A stretch of 21,083 nucleotides of DNA from a virus. Location: IMG/VR virus record IMGVR_UViG_3300027306_000018, positions 1 to 21,083 of that record. One strand, 5' to 3'. Under the pieces are notes generated by a model, which saw only the letters and a list, made by a program, of their open reading frames with translations, was not told the origin of the DNA and did no database searches. Of this stretch, positions 1 to 8,222 are shown one piece after another. The translations under genes were made by a program, and so were the position numbers. Position 1 is the stretch's first letter, and the number at the start of each line of letters is the position of its first letter.

Positions 1-893
1 GCCCCGCCGCCCGCTACCATCGGCTCCGTCGCCGGGGTAGGGGCCACGGACGAAGCCGTCGGCACGCCCGGGGCGATCGACACAGCCCCGCCGCGCATGC
101 CCATCAAGGCCGCGTTGTCCGGTCCGGCCACATTCGTGTACAGCGTGCGGCCGTCCGGCGTGGTGACACGACGCACGCTGTTGTCGCTGGTCGTGTCCAG
201 TGCTCGGGCTCGCCAGTCAGCGGGGAGGTCGTTCGTGACCTGCGGGCCGCTGCCCGGCGGGGTGTTGCTCGGGTACACAGGTGCGCGCAGGTCTGCACTT
301 CCTGCGGCCGGGGCGACGAACTGATGCGGCACAACGTCGGGTGCGCCGGGGTTGTCTTGGTAGAGCTTGCCCGCGAGACCGCCGGTCAAGTGGTTGCCCA
401 GGTCCGAGGCGAACCCGCCCGCCCGCAGCGCTGCGAACTTGGCCATGTCACCAAAGCTGCCGTCGCCCGTGGGCTCGCTTACGCCGAAGCGTTTGGCGTA
501 GCGCGCGGTGCTGTCGTCTTGCATGGAGTCACCGATGGCTTGCGCGGCGGCAACCGCGCCGCCGGCTTTGATCATCCCGGACACTTTGCTGTTGTTGAGC
601 ACCTGCCGCGCGGTGTTGCCCGCCGCGCCCGCGACCGATCGCAAACCGCTCAGCGTCGTGGTTGGCTGCCCAGGCACGGATGGCGGCGCGCGCATCGCGC
701 CAGCCTGCTGCGAAGCACGGAACGCCTGCGCTTCAGCGCTCGGTGCGCCGGTGCCGACGTTCGGGTTTCGGATGCCGGCCGAACTCGGCTGCGATCCGTA
801 TTCAGTGACTTCCACACCCTGCATGGTGCGCGGGCTTCGCATCGTCGGGCTCAGTTCATCGACCTCGAGGCCGGGGATTCGGGGAGTTGCCAT
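1..893 (-). CDS. Unknown Ala/Gly/Pro-rich phage protein, 3'-truncated
   Basis: An open frame starts at ATG 893 (MATPRIPGLEVDEL...) and runs without a stop off the left edge, so 297 codons are visible and the C-terminus is missing. A clear SD (AAGGAG) sits 6 nt before the ATG, in the 9-nt gap after the preceding gene's stop. The first ~95 residues are rich in Pro, Ser, Ala and Gln and probably disordered. Residues ~105-120 form a small Ala/Gly patch (AGGAVAAAQAIGDSM). A Gly/Ala-rich stretch with KFAALRAGGFASDLGNHLTG follows, then another Pro/Thr-rich region. I do not recognise the family. Its place at the end of the tail module, after a helical virion-type protein, suggests a virion-associated or ejected protein; that is inference from position only. 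Confidence 0.75.
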   Translation of the reverse strand, partial: MATPRIPGLEVDELSPTMRSPRTMQGVEVTEYGSQPSSAGIRNPNVGTGAPSAEAQAFRASQQAGAMRAPPSVPGQPTTTLSGLRSVAGAAGNTARQVLNNSKVSGMIKAGGAVAAAQAIGDSMQDDSTARYAKRFGVSEPTGDGSFGDMAKFAALRAGGFASDLGNHLTGGLAGKLYQDNPGAPDVVPHQFVAPAAGSADLRAPVYPSNTPPGSGPQVTNDLPADWRARALDTTSDNSVRRVTTPDGRTLYTNVAGPDNAALMGMRGGAVSIAPGVPTASSVAPTPATEPMVAGGG

Positions 894-902
894 GTCGGCT
901 CC

Positions 903-1898
903 TTACAGAGATTCGTTTCCAGAGAACTGGGTCTGAGCGGTCAGGCCATTGAGGGCGGCGGCGGCCTGGGTTCCCAGGGACTGTGCAGCAGCCATTGTCG
1001 CCTGAACTCGCTGGTTCATTGCATCGACGCTCGCCCGCTGGTTCGCCTCGCTCGTGCGCTGCACCAGCTCTGCATTCGACAGGCGTGCGCGCAGGGGCAG
1101 TTCGGCGGCAGCCACTTGCGCGGTGTAGAAGCTAGACAGCGTCTGCGCCGCTTTGGCTTGAACGTCCAGCATCGCGGTGGTGATGGCAGCGCCCGTCTGC
1201 GGACCCAGCGCCAGCACACGGATGTACTCGCCTGCAGACTGCAACGCCTGCGTGCGCAGAGTGATGGCGCGCTCGACGGCAAAGCGCACGTTCTCGATCT
1301 CCATCGTCATCGCCTGGATGGCAAGCTGACGAGAGTTGTCGCCCAGGCGGTCGCCGGCCTCGCGACGGATGTTGGCGATGCTCGCCATCATGCTCCCTGG
1401 TGGAAGGCGATAGCGCTTGGCGGAGAAGCCGGTGATCGCTTGGCGTTCAGTACGGCGGGCCTCCGCCAGCACACGATCGCGGTCGCGGTCGTAGATCCGT
1501 TGCTCGGTAGCAGGGGTCAGGCCGGTGCCGCCCTCGGCGATGGCTTTGTGGAGCCAATCACCGGCGGCTGAAAACGCATCGGTGTTGCCGAAGTAGTCGC
1601 TGATGAAAGCTGTGAAGTTGTCGGTGAGCAGCGCCTTGATTTCATTGACCGTGGACGTGTAGAGCCCTGTCGCTTCCGCGATTGACATCGGCTCCGTCAA
1701 ACTCGGCGTGGTCGGGATCTCAGGCAGCGCCGCCTGCGGCGTCGACACGATCAGCGATGGCGTGGACGCACGGTCCACCGCGTCTTGCGACATGCTCAGC
1801 GCGTCGGCGGACTTCTGGAAGGCCAGATCCCACGCTTCGTTGTAGACGCCCGTGACGAACGCGGCGGCGACGGAAGGGCCGGTGTAAGTGAATGCCAT
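903..1898 (-). CDS. Helical virion-associated protein (putative)
   Basis: A 331-residue protein. Residues 1-130 are mixed and begin MAFTYTGPSVAAAF. From ~135 to ~320 it is almost entirely charged or alanine-rich helix (for example RDRDRVLAEARRTERQ and AVERAITLRTQALQSAGEY), consistent with long helical bundles or coiled coil. The start ATG overlaps the previous stop as TGATG, with CGGAGA just upstream, so translation is probably coupled to the 622-residue tail gene. No enzymatic motif is visible. Proteins of this shape at the end of podovirus tail modules are often tail-tip or DNA-ejection components, but that role is inferred from context. Alternatives are a chaperone or an internal virion protein. 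Confidence 0.7.
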   Translation of the reverse strand: MAFTYTGPSVAAAFVTGVYNEAWDLAFQKSADALSMSQDAVDRASTPSLIVSTPQAALPEIPTTPSLTEPMSIAEATGLYTSTVNEIKALLTDNFTAFISDYFGNTDAFSAAGDWLHKAIAEGGTGLTPATEQRIYDRDRDRVLAEARRTERQAITGFSAKRYRLPPGSMMASIANIRREAGDRLGDNSRQLAIQAMTMEIENVRFAVERAITLRTQALQSAGEYIRVLALGPQTGAAITTAMLDVQAKAAQTLSSFYTAQVAAAELPLRARLSNAELVQRTSEANQRASVDAMNQRVQATMAAAQSLGTQAAAALNGLTAQTQFSGNESL

Positions 1899-3766
1899 CA
1901 GATTCTCCGAGAGGTGGGGGCTGAGCGGAACTCGATGCGGTCGAGCTCAAAATCGTCGCCGTTGTCGTTGATGACTTCGAGCTCGAAGTAGGTGGCCCGC
2001 AGGCCCTTGCCGATGTCGACGCGCTGCATCTGCATCTCCGGGCTGCTGCTTCGCGCGGTGTAGAGGTACGCATTATCCCCTACCGTCACCCGCAGACGGA
2101 GTGGCCCTTCGGACGACGCCGCGAGGTAGCACTCCGATGCCCACTTCAGCAGCGAGGTGCCAGCGTCCACAGCCCCCGCGTTCACCGATGCTTGGATCGG
2201 CAGACCCGCGTCGGTATCGCCGCCCAGCAAAAAGATGCCATCTCGCGACAGGCCGTACGCGTCGTCGCCGATGTGGAAGTACGCCAGGAAGCCGTAGCCC
2301 TCGTAGCGGCTGAACGCCGACGTGTCGGCGTTCACGACGATCGTTTCGCCCGCGTTGTCCCACAGCGGCACCCCTGCGTATGTCTCAGCACGACTGGTCG
2401 CGATGGCCTCGAGCATCTGCACAACGTCGAAATCTCCGCTCGCCGTGGCCAATGCGAAGGCGTCGCTATCGACGACCGTGGCGACGGCCAACGTAGCCGT
2501 GCCGGACACCGCCATGTTGATAGCTGCGAAGGCGATCTGCGTACCCGCGATTTCGTGAGCCGTGATCGTGCGCGAGATGATCGATGCGTTTTCGTTGCCC
2601 TCGTACGCGTTGGCGTACGAGGTCAGGCGGGGCAAAGACACGACGGCTTCACCGTACACGCGGTCGCTGCCACGCGATACCAGCTTCGGCATGGTGAGGT
2701 TGCCGCTGATCACGCCGCCGGTCGTGCCCACGGCCGCCGCCGTCAGGTACGCCATGGAGCCTTTCGACAGCCCGTACGGCGGGACGACTTTGCTGGTGTA
2801 CGCGTCAGTCGTCAGCGCGGGCAATTGTGTCTTCGCTTGACCGTACGGACGCCCGTACGCAGATGCAATCGCAACAAGCGGCTGCATGGTGCACGCCATC
2901 GACGTGATCAGGTGCCCGCCGCCCGTGGATCGCAGCGACGCCATGTACGAAGCGGCGGCGGCGTACGCGCCCTCGCCGCCGGCGCTACGCAGCGGCTGCA
3001 TGAACGACGCGCCGGAGGCTTCGGTCGTGAGGATTGGGTCGTACACGTAGTCGCCGCCGGAGTACAGACTTGCCAGCAGGAACACGGGCGTCGTGCTCGG
3101 GGCGGTGGAAGTGAACACGACCGTGTCGTTGACCGTGTACGTGACCGTGCCGTTCTTGCGGCGAATGCCGAACACGTCGCCCGAGGCGAACGTCGTGTCC
3201 CCGCTACGGCGCACGCCCTTTTCGTAGATCGCGTACGTGCGGCCCTGGATGTAGAAGTTGTGGGACATCACGGTGTAGTCGTACAGCGCTGTCCAGCGCC
3301 CGACATAGACCGCTTCCAGCAGGCCGATCATGGCCCCGACGTTGTTGGTGTCCGCTTTGAATGACACGCGCCCGTCCGCGAGCAGCACATCGACCGACCG
3401 GGCCGTTCCTGTCCAGCCGAGGTTGTACTCCGTGACCACTGTGGGTGCGACGGCCGCGCGGTACGGAGTCGGCGCGATGTACGACTGCTCAGGGACATAC
3501 CGCGAGACGTACTCCGTCGTGCACAAGATCGCGTAGCTGATGTTGTACGCAAAAGTGCCCCCGGCTCCCGCCCCATTGAGCAACTGGTCTGCAAGCTCTT
3601 CGATGGACTGGCCAGTGTCGTAGTCGTCATAGTTGACGACGCGGCACACTTGTTGCGGTTCAGTCGCCCAATGCGCAGGGATGTACGGACGGCCAGGACT
3701 GGCGGGCACAGCAGACGAGCCCGGGAGCGTATAGGTGTACGAGTACTTGGTCAGGACGTTGCGCAT
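1898..3766 (-). CDS. Tail/virion protein with lectin-like domain and tandem repeats
   Basis: A 622-residue protein. Residues ~1-110 are Tyr/Pro-rich (GRPYIPAHW, EQSYIAPTPYR), a pattern I associate with phage tail proteins. Residues ~115-245 look like a concanavalin/SPRY-type beta-sandwich, with strands such as GRVSFKAD, TYAIYEKGVRR and GIRRKNGTVTYTVNDTVVF. Residues ~255-390 carry seven repeats with an [M/L]xxL core (separate entry). The C-terminus (~585-622: GKGLRATYFELEVINDNG, then DDFELDRIEF) resembles a conserved ending seen in several phage tail proteins. The ATG at 3766 directly abuts the previous stop (TAA at 3769-3767), which suggests coupled translation. Probable role: a structural tail component that may touch host glycans. 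Family membership is from pattern recognition and the exact function is unknown. Confidence 0.8.
   Translation of the reverse strand: MRNVLTKYSYTYTLPGSSAVPASPGRPYIPAHWATEPQQVCRVVNYDDYDTGQSIEELADQLLNGAGAGGTFAYNISYAILCTTEYVSRYVPEQSYIAPTPYRAAVAPTVVTEYNLGWTGTARSVDVLLADGRVSFKADTNNVGAMIGLLEAVYVGRWTALYDYTVMSHNFYIQGRTYAIYEKGVRRSGDTTFASGDVFGIRRKNGTVTYTVNDTVVFTSTAPSTTPVFLLASLYSGGDYVYDPILTTEASGASFMQPLRSAGGEGAYAAAASYMASLRSTGGGHLITSMACTMQPLVAIASAYGRPYGQAKTQLPALTTDAYTSKVVPPYGLSKGSMAYLTAAAVGTTGGVISGNLTMPKLVSRGSDRVYGEAVVSLPRLTSYANAYEGNENASIISRTITAHEIAGTQIAFAAINMAVSGTATLAVATVVDSDAFALATASGDFDVVQMLEAIATSRAETYAGVPLWDNAGETIVVNADTSAFSRYEGYGFLAYFHIGDDAYGLSRDGIFLLGGDTDAGLPIQASVNAGAVDAGTSLLKWASECYLAASSEGPLRLRVTVGDNAYLYTARSSSPEMQMQRVDIGKGLRATYFELEVINDNGDDFELDRIEFRSAPTSRRI
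2591..3004 (-). repeat. Seven ~20-residue [M/L]xxL repeats inside the 622-aa tail protein
   Basis: At residues 255-392 the motif [M/L]-x-x-L-x-[S/T/A/R] recurs with its first hydrophobic residue at 256, 275, 294, 315, 338, 359 and 378 (spacing 19, 19, 21, 23, 21, 19). Examples are FMQPLRS, YMASLRS, TMQPLVA, QLPALTT, SMAYLTA, TMPKLVS and SLPRLTS. Between them lie turns rich in Gly and Tyr (AYGRPYG, RVYGEA, NAYEG). The regular spacing suggests a fibrous or solenoid-like beta fold. At DNA level the [A/P]-Tyr-[G/A/E] turns create a cluster of CGTACG hexamers. Confidence 0.7.
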
Positions 3767-5668
3767 TTACTCACCCTTGAAATCATTGGGGAAGGCAGGG
3801 AACGGAGGGGCCAGTTTTTTGTTTGTCATGACCAGCAGGCCCGTGTCGCCGCCACATCCATCCGGGTCAAACTCACCGTACGGCAAGTCTACGCCCGCCG
3901 ACACCGTGAGCGCTTTCTTGAATGTGTCGAACAGGTCGGTTGTCTTCCACCAGACGATCTCTGTCTTCCCCACCACTTGCTGCCCGATCAAGATCGAGCC
4001 GTCAGAAACTCCGTCTTTCCACGGACTCTGAACGACCAGCGGCGGGCTACGGTACACCGCCGGCCACAGGTCTTCAGGTAGATCCTTCGTGACCCACGTG
4101 GCGCCGAAGTCGGTCGTCAGCATGATCTTCCACGCCTTCGGGTTCCAGTGACGGATAGGGACCATGATGCACCCCTCGCCGAATGACCAATGCTGACTCT
4201 TTGCTGCGTTGTCGGCCGCCCAGGACAGCGACGGACCTGCGCAATCGGCCGCGATGTCCCCGTAGTACGTCAAGCTGTACAGGTCGTTCCGCACGAAGTC
4301 GGCGGGCATTACTACCGAGGGGAACCCCCACGATGACAGATCCAGCGCCGTGTACGGCAAGCGCCATGTCGTGCCGCTGCGCCCCATCCACCCGCGCTGC
4401 CCGCGCGCGTCCATAGGGCCAGTGACCCGGGAGCGCCATGCATCAGCGGGCCACGACACTTGGGTGTATCCGTCATCGTCACCGATGAACAGGACTGGGC
4501 GCGTCGTCGTGCTCGGTCCTGGCGCAGCTTGCGTGACGTAGCCGGCCGTGTCGCCAGCGCTGAAGTACAGAAAATGCTTGCCGGCCCCTACGTACCCGAT
4601 CAATACGTGCGGCTCAATGCCCTGCAGGGCATTGGTGTTGTTCGGTAGCAGGTCCGCTGTCACCCACGGGCTGATCACGTCTTCCAGTACCGGTTCATGA
4701 ACGATCGACCATGTCTCTCCGAAGTCATCCGTCCGCACCGTGTACACGGAGAGGTTGTTCACGTTGTTGGCGGATACGTCGGCATCTGTGCAGGTCACGT
4801 ACAGCGCTCGCGCCTTACCGCGCCCGGTGCAGAACACGCGGGACATGCTGCTTCGCCCCGAGCCGACAGGCAGTACCGAACAATTTTTTGCGAACTTGTT
4901 GGTGATGGTTTTCGTCTTCGTGTTGCCGATGGCGATTTGGTGCCGGTACACACCGACACCCAGCGTGTATGTGAGCGAGCTGACGCCGAAGACATAGTCT
5001 CCATCATCGTTCTGCCCGAGCGCAAAGACTCCGTACGGGGTCGCGCTCATCGTCATGTCAGCGAGGTGTTTGGCAGTGGAGTACGTGACCGTGGGGCGGT
5101 ACTGCTGCAGCGAGGTTGCCGCCGTCAGCGCGTACGAGACCGACTTGGTGTCCTCGGCAGGGGTGTCTTCTGCCCCCGGGCGCTTGACGTACGTCAGCAC
5201 CGGCCACGTGCTCATGAACGACCAGTTGGTAGAGGGCACATCGCGTTGGTACGACTGCCGGCACCACAGGATATATCCACCGCCCACGTGCACCGCGCCC
5301 GTTCGTCCGTTGATGAACGACTTGGTGGTCCCCGGGATTGTTGGCACCACCGGCACGTCTCCCATCGTGCTCGTGACGTTGGTCCCCTTCGATGCGGAGC
5401 CCCCGGTGAGTGCTCGGCTCACGAGCGGCTTCTTGTTCGACGGCTCAGCGAAGTCCTGCTCAGTCGGCGTGCAGAACACCGTGACAAGCCCCAGGTCGTC
5501 GGGTGTCTCGATCGTGCGCACGTAAGAGAACTCACCCGCTTTGTCGGCGATGGTGTTGCCGACGCGGCGGGTGAGAAAAGGAGCGTCAACTGAGTCGAGC
5601 GCCCGCGAAGCGGCTTGGCCCACCGGGGACGGTGAGCCAAACACTTTAGGGTACGGAAACTTTTTCAT
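3767..5668 (-). CDS. Asp-box (BNR/sialidase-like) beta-propeller virion protein
   Basis: A 633-residue protein with two good Asp boxes (S/T-x-D-x-G-x-T-W): TDDFGETW at 313-320 and TTDFGATW at 518-525. Degenerate copies occur near 430 (RSGTTW) and in the C-terminal quarter (KTTDLFDTF). Strands typical of a propeller surround them (FLYFSAGD, SILIGQQVVG). Asp boxes mark the blade turns of sialidase/BNR propellers but do not show enzymatic activity by themselves, and I did not find the arginine triad of true sialidases. The first ~60 residues could be a virion-attachment segment. The ATG lies inside the previous gene (23-nt overlap) and has no good SD, so expression is probably coupled. Likely a tail protein that binds surface glycans; an enzymatic role is possible but unsupported. 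Confidence 0.75.
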   Translation of the reverse strand: MKKFPYPKVFGSPSPVGQAASRALDSVDAPFLTRRVGNTIADKAGEFSYVRTIETPDDLGLVTVFCTPTEQDFAEPSNKKPLVSRALTGGSASKGTNVTSTMGDVPVVPTIPGTTKSFINGRTGAVHVGGGYILWCRQSYQRDVPSTNWSFMSTWPVLTYVKRPGAEDTPAEDTKSVSYALTAATSLQQYRPTVTYSTAKHLADMTMSATPYGVFALGQNDDGDYVFGVSSLTYTLGVGVYRHQIAIGNTKTKTITNKFAKNCSVLPVGSGRSSMSRVFCTGRGKARALYVTCTDADVSANNVNNLSVYTVRTDDFGETWSIVHEPVLEDVISPWVTADLLPNNTNALQGIEPHVLIGYVGAGKHFLYFSAGDTAGYVTQAAPGPSTTTRPVLFIGDDDGYTQVSWPADAWRSRVTGPMDARGQRGWMGRSGTTWRLPYTALDLSSWGFPSVVMPADFVRNDLYSLTYYGDIAADCAGPSLSWAADNAAKSQHWSFGEGCIMVPIRHWNPKAWKIMLTTDFGATWVTKDLPEDLWPAVYRSPPLVVQSPWKDGVSDGSILIGQQVVGKTEIVWWKTTDLFDTFKKALTVSAGVDLPYGEFDPDGCGGDTGLLVMTNKKLAPPFPAFPNDFKGE

Positions 5669-6242
5669 TCGTCAGGTTGAAGAAGGTCCAGAACTCTCGG
5701 ATGGCAGCGGGGGCGCGGGTCGTGTTGCCGTCGATCTGCAGTCGCTCCACATACCCCGAGCCGAACGCCCGCACGGCGACACGGTGTGCGCGCCGCTCGT
5801 CTTCCGGTACTGTGATCAGGCTGGTCGTGGATGACTGCGTCGCGCCGTTGACATACAGCCGCTGCAGCGTCGGCGAGAACGACAACGTGACGGCAATGTC
5901 ATCTACGAGATTTGAGCCCGAGTCGGGGTAGTTCGACGTGTAGTTGCGCGGGTAGGACAACGCGGACGCCCACATCTCGGTGAACGAACCGGACGTATAC
6001 CGCATGTACCGCGAAGACACGATGATGTCAGCGAACGTGTCGTATTGCGGAGCATCCGGGTTGCGGAAGCAGCACAGCTGCAGGTAGCTCTGGTGCGCGG
6101 GGTCCACGGAGTCTTCGCCCATCGTCAACACGATGTCCACCCCGTGCACGCGCTGCTCGACCCCGTTCACGACGGGGTTCGTGGTGCTCGACATGCCCGA
6201 TACGATCAGGTCAAGCGTGAACTCGGATGGGTAGGTACTCAT
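5646..6242 (-). CDS. Lectin-like tail protein; likely second half of a split two-domain protein
   Basis: A 198-residue all-beta protein. Strands such as SEFTLDLIVSG, DIAVTLSF, QRLYVNGATQS and RVAVRAFGSGY parallel the adjacent upstream gene (IGLELQYQM, VYVRLKDTM, ARVYINGTMTN, LMTVREFGAY). This points to the same concanavalin-A/LamG-like fold. It lacks the opening strands of that fold, which instead appear at the C-terminus of the 338-residue upstream protein. The start overlaps that gene's stop as ATGA, with only a weak AAGG upstream, so termination-reinitiation is expected. It overlaps the next gene by 23 nt. Probable structural tail protein; ligand unknown. Confidence 0.75.
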   Translation of the reverse strand: MSTYPSEFTLDLIVSGMSSTTNPVVNGVEQRVHGVDIVLTMGEDSVDPAHQSYLQLCCFRNPDAPQYDTFADIIVSSRYMRYTSGSFTEMWASALSYPRNYTSNYPDSGSNLVDDIAVTLSFSPTLQRLYVNGATQSSTTSLITVPEDERRAHRVAVRAFGSGYVERLQIDGNTTRAPAAIREFWTFFNLTNEKVSVP

Positions 6243-7255
6243 TCGCCGACCTTCAATGCTTTGTCGCTACGGCCGCCGTACGGCAGGTACCGCGTGTTGA
6301 TGCCTGTGCCGTCGAGCACCGGGTCGCTGCCGGAGTAGCTCAAGCGGTTCTCCATGTACAGCTTGCCGGCCCCGGTGAGAACCGCAGTCGTATTGGCGTC
6401 AGTGTCGTTCACCCAGTTGCCGAATGCAGTGACTTCAGGAGCGCGACCTGATGGCACTTCCCCTGACGGCCCCTCCATTTCATCGCGCAGCAACGTGCTC
6501 AGATCCATCGGGAAGTACTCACCGCGGATCGTGAACATGCGGACGGAGTAGATGTCGGTCGTTCGGTATGCGCCAAACTCACGTACCGTCATCAAGAACG
6601 GCATGCGCGGCCGTCGTGCCCCGACGTCAACTTCGTTTGTCATGGTGCCATTGATGTACACCCGGGCCATCGTGTCTTTGAGCCGCACATACACGGTGGA
6701 CCGCAACGTGTTGGCGATCAGTCCACCAGACGTGGCGTCGATGACGTAGCGAGTGCCGCCGTTGCACACGATGACTTGCACGGCGTGTGTCGAGCCCGAT
6801 GGGGTGACTTTGATCTGCACGGACGTGACCGTCGCTGACGCGGACGAGCAATCCCGCACGTATGACTGCGCGGACGTGCCACCGTAATGGTGCGTCAACT
6901 CAAGCGGGAACGGCGTGCCCGTTGTGGACGGGGCTTGCATTTGGTACTGCAGTTCCAAGCCGATGTCTGCGTCGCGCGCATTCACGTCGCCTGGGAAATC
7001 CGTGAGTACCGACTCGGTGTAGGGCGTCGTGTACCACTCGCGCGGGTCCGTCACGCCTGAGCCCGGAGATGCAAACCGGGTGCCTGGATACATGGTGCCG
7101 ACCGAGAGGGTCTGTGCAGTGGAAGCGGGCGACCCCGTGGGGCGTCGCCACTTCGCGCCGGATGCTGCCTGGAACCCGATCAGGCCCCCGAGCGTCAACG
7201 AGTTCGTGCCGAGCACAGAAGTGTTTGACGCGAAGTCATCGAACACAGACAGCAT
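6239..7255 (-). CDS. Lectin-like tail protein (ConA/LamG-type), first part of a tandem pair
   Basis: A 338-residue protein. Residues 1-~255 form one lectin-like domain: it opens with FDDFASNTSVLGT, has a central strand IGLELQYQM, then VYVRLKDTMARVYINGTMTN and VREFGAY. Residues ~258-338 restart the fold with LLRDEMEGPSGEVPSG, then AFGNWVNDTDANTTAVLTG and KLYMENRLSYSG. It stops at KALKVGE with only the first part of a second domain. The rest appears in the overlapping downstream gene. ATG 7255 has a strong SD (TAAGGAGA). Phage proteins of this D-[EF]-x-G-x3-G / G-x-L type are common, poorly characterised virion parts. Function is inferred as tail structure or glycan contact. Confidence 0.75.
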   Translation of the reverse strand: MLSVFDDFASNTSVLGTNSLTLGGLIGFQAASGAKWRRPTGSPASTAQTLSVGTMYPGTRFASPGSGVTDPREWYTTPYTESVLTDFPGDVNARDADIGLELQYQMQAPSTTGTPFPLELTHHYGGTSAQSYVRDCSSASATVTSVQIKVTPSGSTHAVQVIVCNGGTRYVIDATSGGLIANTLRSTVYVRLKDTMARVYINGTMTNEVDVGARRPRMPFLMTVREFGAYRTTDIYSVRMFTIRGEYFPMDLSTLLRDEMEGPSGEVPSGRAPEVTAFGNWVNDTDANTTAVLTGAGKLYMENRLSYSGSDPVLDGTGINTRYLPYGGRSDKALKVGE

Positions 7256-7265
7256 CTTCGTCTCC

Positions 7266-7706
7266 TTACAGGGTCGGCAGGGCCACGCTGTAGTAGTCGA
7301 CCGTCTGAGTCGCGCCCGACGTCAGCGTGGTGCTGCTCAGGTTCAGCTCAGCGCCGGCTGTGGCGATCTCGCCTTGCAAACGGGCCTGGGTGGTCGAGGA
7401 CGCGCCGGTATCGCTGGCTGCCACATGGCGGTAGTACGTGGCAGCACCGGAGAGCGCGACGACGCCGGACCACGTCTCCGACGTGCTCTTGGCCAACACG
7501 CCGCCCGTGGCGGTGCTGGCCATGTTCACACCGGTGCCGGTGCTGTTCAGGCTGATCGTGCACAGCAGGCTGCCCGAGGCCGCGTCGTCGGCGCTCGCCG
7601 GCGGAGAGCCCGAGTAGATTTTGATGAGACCGCCCGCCATCAACGTGGCGAGGGAGCCGGTGTCCAGCAGCTTGTTGCGCAGGCCGGTCGAAACTTTCAA
7701 GGTCAT
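7266..7706 (-). CDS. Small all-beta virion protein (putative)
   Basis: A 146-residue protein beginning MTLKVSTGLRNKLLDTGSLATL, followed by a Gly-rich strand LIKIYSGSPPASADDAASG and then Ser/Thr/Ala-rich beta strands to the C-terminus. The opening (start, short helix, then IKIYSG.. and a G-x-LL strand) is a pattern seen repeatedly in tail modules of unrelated phages, where the product is usually annotated as hypothetical. ATG 7706 has an ideal SD (TAAGGAG) that overlaps the stop codon of the preceding gene. No enzymatic motif. Likely a structural component made together with the neighbouring 168-residue protein; role unknown. Confidence 0.7.
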   Translation of the reverse strand: MTLKVSTGLRNKLLDTGSLATLMAGGLIKIYSGSPPASADDAASGSLLCTISLNSTGTGVNMASTATGGVLAKSTSETWSGVVALSGAATYYRHVAASDTGASSTTQARLQGEIATAGAELNLSSTTLTSGATQTVDYYSVALPTL

Positions 7707-7715
7707 GGTGACTCC

Positions 7716-8222
7716 TTAGCTGGTGGAGACGAGAGAGATGCCGGCCGTCACGCGCAGGATCGAACCAACGTCGAGGACTTTGGGCGAGGAAAAACGGACC
7801 ACAGACAGCAGCACGCCCGCCGTGCTACCGATTGATTGGGCTGAGACGAGGAAGCCGCCGTAGATGGTTTCAGCCGACGCCATCGTGAACTCAGCCTTGT
7901 TGTCGTGGTTGTCGCAGACGCCACCCGACACGGTCGAGCCGACAAAGGCCAAACGGTTGGAACCGTAGCCGGATGATTCGACCGCGTTCGCGCTGATGTT
8001 CGCAGCCGTGTCGTTCGCGTTCGGTGTGTACGCGCCCTTGTACAGGCCGATGTACCACGAGGCAAACTGCGAGCTGCCTTTCAGGACAACGCCGAGCATG
8101 TGGTTGAGGCCCTGCAGCGGCATCAGGTTGTCGACGACTTCGCTGTCCGTGACCTCGCCGTCTTTGTTGACGACCTCGACCAAGTACTTGAAGCCGACGG
8201 GGAGAGTGGTGATGGCGTTCAT
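7716..8222 (-). CDS. Small beta-rich virion protein (putative)
   Basis: A 168-residue protein. Residues 10-60 give a short beta/helix segment (FKYLVEVVNKDGEVTDS, then GLNHMLGVVLKG) and a strand WYIGLYKGAYTP. The second half is beta-rich (AEFTMASAETIYGGFLVS, VLLSVVRFSS, ILRVTAGISLV). The layout 'leader, N-x-L, then WYIGLYKG' is familiar from phage tail modules, but I cannot attach a function. The start overlaps the stop of the nozzle-like gene as ATGA, so translation is coupled. There are no transmembrane or signal segments. Best guess: a tail or neck structural protein. Confidence 0.7.
   Translation of the reverse strand: MNAITTLPVGFKYLVEVVNKDGEVTDSEVVDNLMPLQGLNHMLGVVLKGSSQFASWYIGLYKGAYTPNANDTAANISANAVESSGYGSNRLAFVGSTVSGGVCDNHDNKAEFTMASAETIYGGFLVSAQSIGSTAGVLLSVVRFSSPKVLDVGSILRVTAGISLVSTS

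Noticed and set aside
324-1571. Plus-strand 415-codon open frame
   Set aside because: It runs across two minus-strand genes with good SDs and is Arg/Ala/His-rich without domains; an antisense shadow. The same applies to long plus-strand frames at 2192-3364, 4697-5593, 8790-9638, 16582-17475, 17605-18603 and 18390-19337.
2603-3233. Cluster of CGTACG palindromes as a protein-binding or restriction-related signal
   Set aside because: They coincide with [A/P]-Tyr-[G/A/E] codons of the repeat turns (GCG or CCG, TAC, Gxx), so coding explains them.
1898-7255. Diversity-generating retroelement target in the tail genes
   Set aside because: No reverse transcriptase, template repeat or duplicated C-terminal segment is visible in the window.
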